DNA from: Cladosporium sp. IMV 00045
Lineage: Eukaryota; Ascomycota; Dothideomycetes; Cladosporiales; Cladosporiaceae
DNA: 44,918 bases
Assembly: GCA_001931905.2 (NCBI GenBank)
Contig: MSJI02000025.1
Coordinates: 47,981-92,898, forward strand
Direction: 5' to 3'
Part shown: positions 41,885 to 44,918 of the stretch, one piece after another
How positions within the stretch are numbered: position 1 is the first letter of the stretch
Layout: every line of letters begins with the position of its first letter
Translations under genes and position numbers: made by a program
Notes under the pieces: model-generated
Database searches by the model: none
What the model saw: the letters and a program-made list of their open reading frames with translations, nothing else
What the model was told of the DNA's origin: nothing

Positions 41885-43975
41885 TCACGCAACGCCCAAC
41901 CCCTCAATACTCCCCTGCTCATTGACCGCCTTTCCATTAACAGCATAGGAAGCTCTCCAGCGCAATTTCACAGAATTGCCCTTGCCGGGCTCGACGCCTT
42001 GCACGCGGATCGACTGCGTGATGCCGTTTTGCTGCATGGGGGAGAGGCTGCGACCTGATTGCGGGTCGAGGCGGAGGGTGTAGCCCTGATTTTGTTTTAA
42101 GAGTCAGCTTTTGGCGATTTTTTGGGGGAGAGGGGGTTTGGAACTTACCTTCGTCACGGCCAACTGGAAAGTCAAATCTTCAATCGCTTGAGGGGTGGAG
42201 TTTGAGATGCGCGAGTTGATGATGAGCTCGGAGTTGTTGGGTCTCGTCACGGCGAAGGTGGTCTTGATGGCACTGTTGGTCACGACCAGGTCTGTTGGTT
42301 GATCCGGCAGGGCGGAGCTGAACGTCCATTCTTCGTCGTTGCTGGCGGCCGCGGGTGCAGGCACTGGTACAGGACCGCCGCCGAGGAGGTCGAAACTTGA
42401 AGGTGCGGCTGCGGCTGGGGGTGCTGGAGAGGAGCGGGATTGGAATTGGAAGGGACTGCCGGAGCGGGAGTTGGACAGGGCGGCGAAAGGGTCGGGCTTC
42501 TTTTGCGCTGCTTGGAATTGTTGTTGCTGCTGTTGGGGTGAAGGTGTTACCGAGTGCGAGCTGGGCCCAGACAGCGATCCGAAGAGATCGGTGCTCGCAG
42601 TTTGTGGTGGAGGTGGCTTGGCGAATGTGGAAGGCATCGAAGGCTGAGGAGTTGCATGCTGAGATTGAGGCTGCGAGAACTGTGCCATGATGTCTGCGTG
42701 ACCCATTGCTGGCGCCTTCGCCGCGCCGTTCGAAGGCGAGCCGAGTGAAATGCCGCCTCCCTCGCCAAAGTTGCCGTCGCCCATGTTCAATCCGAGGAGA
42801 TCGTCTTCCAGAGCGTTGCCTGCCTTTGGTGGTGGCGCGGGTGCAGCAGGCGTTTCCTGTTGGGTTCTCGCTGATGATGATGATGATGTCTCTTCAGGGC
42901 CGTCAAAGTCGATAAGCGAGAGTTCGTTGTCAGGGCCCTTCCGAACACCTGCACCGCTGGTACCAAGTGTTCCTTTAGGAATGGCATTCGCAGCATCCAA
43001 GTCTCCCTTCTTGACCAACTTGTAGCGCTCGATCGTTCGGTGTATGCTGTCGTTGATCTCGAACAGCTTGGCAACAGCCTCGTGGTCATCACTCTCCTCT
43101 TCGCACATCTTCTGAATCTTGGGGTGAGCGCTGGCCAGAGCATTGGCGAGCTCCTCGAACACATCTCCTTCCTTGATCTCGTCTCCAGGCTTGTACCCTT
43201 GCAACATTTCCTCCAGCAGCCTCGCCTTCTGCTGGATCTTGGCTACCTCTTCAGCAGCCTTAGCCCGGTAATCCGTCTTCTTCCTCGTGTCGTAACCAGC
43301 CATGACCTTCATCAGCTTGTTGGCCTCTTGCAGATCATGAGGTGTGCCCCGTCTGATCAACTCCTGCAACTTGGCACTCTGCGCCTCTCTTTCCTCCGAC
43401 TCCATTTCTTCAGCCGACTTCAAATTGTCCGAAGGGTTCAGCACCGCTGCATCCTCTCGCCTGATCTCCGGGAATTGGTAGCCCTTGAGGTGCAGTAAGC
43501 GGTGCATGTCGCGAATGAAGCCCAAGTCCTCGCGGTACTTGCTCGTCTCGCAGATGGTGCGCCGCCATTCTTCGATCAGCTCGAGGATCTTGTTCTGCAC
43601 GCGGGTGTTGCGGATGGGCGGGCGCTCAGGGAATCGCCTGACGAGCTCGTTGAGGAAGTCCTTGGTGGAGATTTGCAGGTGGAAGGGGTAGCCGCAGTTC
43701 TTGACGCAGATATCGAGCAGAGACAAGGCCAGCAGGCTGACGTTGGGGTTGCGGTGGTTGATCCAGGAAACGATGGCGACGGCGGCTTCGCGCGGGGCGC
43801 TGCCTTTCTTTGCGTTGATCAGGTCGGCGATCTCCAGGCATAGCGCGAGGTTGGGCTCGTAGTTCTCGGGCGAGCAGGCGTTCTGAATGTAGCGCTGCAG
43901 AGGGGTGGCGGCGGGTTCGTTGGGAGCAAATGCGAAGCGGTCTCTTGCCGCATAGCGAGCTGAGGCCGCTTCCAT
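41885..43975 (-). CDS. GGA clathrin adaptor (VHS-GAT-GAE), trans-Golgi
   Basis: Two exons (43975-42149 and 42085-41885) with a 63-nt intron GTAAGT...ATCAG; 675 residues. GGA proteins are Arf-dependent monomeric adaptors that sort cargo from the trans-Golgi to endosomes. The VHS domain (about 22-160) has LQRYIQNACSPENYEPNLA, LLALSLLDICVKNCGYPFHL and FLNELVRRFPERPP. The GAT domain (about 185-325) has ELIRRGTPHDLQEANKLMKV, MAGYDTRKK and FEINDSIHRTIERYKLVKKG. A Pro/Ser/Gln-rich hinge follows, with LIDFDGPEE and DDLLGLNMGD as possible clathrin-box-like sites. The gamma-ear (about 550-675) has AIKTTFAVTRPNNSELIIN and ends, after splicing, YTLRLDPQSGRSLSPM, GITQSIRVQGVEPG, VKLRWRASYAVNGK. The start is the first ATG in frame. 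Confidence 0.95.
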
Positions 43976-44497
43976 GGTGTGCTGTGTTAGATGATGTGAT
44001 GTAGTTGGTGGACGTTCTTCCTGAGGCAAGTATGGTTCAATCAGTCAATTCGCCAGGCCATTAGGTGAGTTCATCAATGGGTAGAGTGTCTTCCAAGAGA
44101 GATCTGGCCAGCTTTATGGGAGTAGTGTGTTTGCCTATGAACTACCGCTACCGCTACCTGACGACGGCTTGTTGGAGGCCGACCGACGCTCGGCGCCAGC
44201 TGGTGATTGGCACTGCCCTAGTCTCCCCACCAGAAAGCGAGAGGGAGGGACAGAGCCCGAGCGAGGGAGATGGTCATGACGTCGAAATTTACTTGAAAGT
44301 CAATCAATTTGGTGATTCAGTCATCACTCGAAGACGCTGTTTGCTCTTCACACATCTGCAACAAACATCTTGATAATCACATCTAGACCGGATCTTGGTC
44401 TTAATTTCGATCTTGATTTCACACTCAACCTCTTCAAATTCTTCAACATCCCCACCTGGAACACCCCTCTCTACTCACGTCTACCCCGCCACCCAAC
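43976..44497. promoter_or_regulatory. Bidirectional promoter region, GGA and TSR3
   Basis: 522 bp between divergent ATGs; no gene or repeat recognised. Confidence 0.5.
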
Positions 44498-44918
44498 ATG
44501 GTCCGCCACAAGAAGGACTTTGGCAACAAAGGCAAGAAAGGTGCCAACGGTGGCAAGCAGACATTCGCTCAACACACTCACCCCGAACGTCAGGGCGGTC
44601 TCGGCGGAGGGAAACGTCCCGAATTCAAAGCGGCGGCATGGGACCTCAATCACTGCGATGCGAAGCGATGCTCCGGCAAGAAGCTCATGCGCCTGGGTCT
44701 GATGCGTGAGCTGCACGTCGGTCAAAAGCACCAGGGCGTCGTCGTGTCTCCCAAAGCGAAGAGCATCATCAGCCCCGCGGACAGAGAAATTTGCGAGCAG
44801 TACGGTGCCTCCGTGGTGGAAGCGAGCTGGAACAGGATTGACGAGGTGCCGTTTGGCAAGATCGGAGGACCCCACCAGAGACTGCTGCCATACCTGATCG
44901 CTGCGAACCCTACCAACT
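44498..44918 (+). CDS. TSR3: Tsr3, 18S rRNA aminocarboxypropyltransferase (partial, cut by right edge)
   Basis: The first 140 residues are present and open to the window end. Tsr3 transfers the aminocarboxypropyl group of S-adenosylmethionine to a hypermodified pseudouridine in 18S rRNA late in 40S maturation. After a basic Gly/Lys-rich start (MVRHKKDFGNKGKKG) comes the conserved block AAWDLNHCDAKRCSGKKLMR, then LGLMRELHVGQKHQGVVVSP, IISPADREICEQYGASVVEA, SWNRIDEVPFGKIGG and RLLPYLIAANPTN. The N-terminal CDxKRCSGKKL block is shared with the RLI/ABCE1-type domain. The start ATG at 44498 is the first in this frame after the GGA promoter. No intron or frame break in the visible part. Confidence 0.93.
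   Translation, partial: MVRHKKDFGNKGKKGANGGKQTFAQHTHPERQGGLGGGKRPEFKAAAWDLNHCDAKRCSGKKLMRLGLMRELHVGQKHQGVVVSPKAKSIISPADREICEQYGASVVEASWNRIDEVPFGKIGGPHQRLLPYLIAANPTN

Noticed and set aside
43976..44029. Upstream extension of GGA by 18 codons
   Set aside because: The extension would start on TTG. The ATG at 43975 is the first in frame and precedes the VHS domain by a normal distance.

Overview
This is a protein-coding stretch of nuclear chromosome from a filamentous ascomycete (Pezizomycotina). Introns are short (56-100 nt) with GT-AG ends and many carry a CTAAC-type branch point. Several genes are fungus-specific: a WSC-domain cell-wall sensor, a fungal GH16 glucanase, a PcpA-type spindle pole body protein and Vts1. 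Gene content and style look like a Dothideomycete, perhaps Capnodiales/Mycosphaerellales, but that is an impression and not a measurement. I see no tRNA, rRNA, transposon, CRISPR or secondary-metabolite cluster.

Layout from left to right. RNA-dependent RNA polymerase (minus, runs off the left edge) diverges from VPS51 (plus). A possible 90-residue small gene follows. The WSC sensor (minus) lies upstream of a 3-kb gene-free tract. SGT1/ECD (minus) diverges from the spindle pole body protein PcpA (plus). VTS1 and a secreted GH16 glucanase follow on plus. A three-exon dicarboxylate/amino-acid:cation symporter, an ER-lumenal HDEL protein and RMI1 are on minus. RINT1/TIP20 (plus) converges on ASF1 (minus). 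SRO7/tomosyn (plus), an MTM1/SLC25A39-type mitochondrial carrier (minus), the F-box gene POF7/HRT3 (plus), the clathrin adaptor GGA (minus) and TSR3 (plus, cut by the right edge) complete the window.

Most genes are conserved housekeeping genes and do not form one pathway. Four of them act in membrane traffic: VPS51 (GARP tether), RINT1/TIP20 (Dsl1 tether), SRO7 (SNARE and exocytosis regulator) and GGA (trans-Golgi clathrin adaptor). RdRP belongs to RNA silencing, ASF1, RMI1 and PcpA to chromatin, genome stability and mitosis, and the WSC sensor and GH16 enzyme to the cell wall.

Two points matter most to a reader. First, several conserved genes are interrupted by single-base frame changes (RdRP twice plus a stop codon, SGT1, PcpA, GH16, perhaps the small gene). 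Automatic gene models here will therefore be broken or carry false introns, and RdRP may be a true pseudogene. Second, the gene at 24745-26115 encodes a protein with a signal peptide, degenerate actin/Hsp70-type motifs and a terminal HDEL. It looks like an uncharacterised ER-lumenal pseudo-chaperone and is the best candidate here for new biology. I do not see a clear multi-gene novel system.
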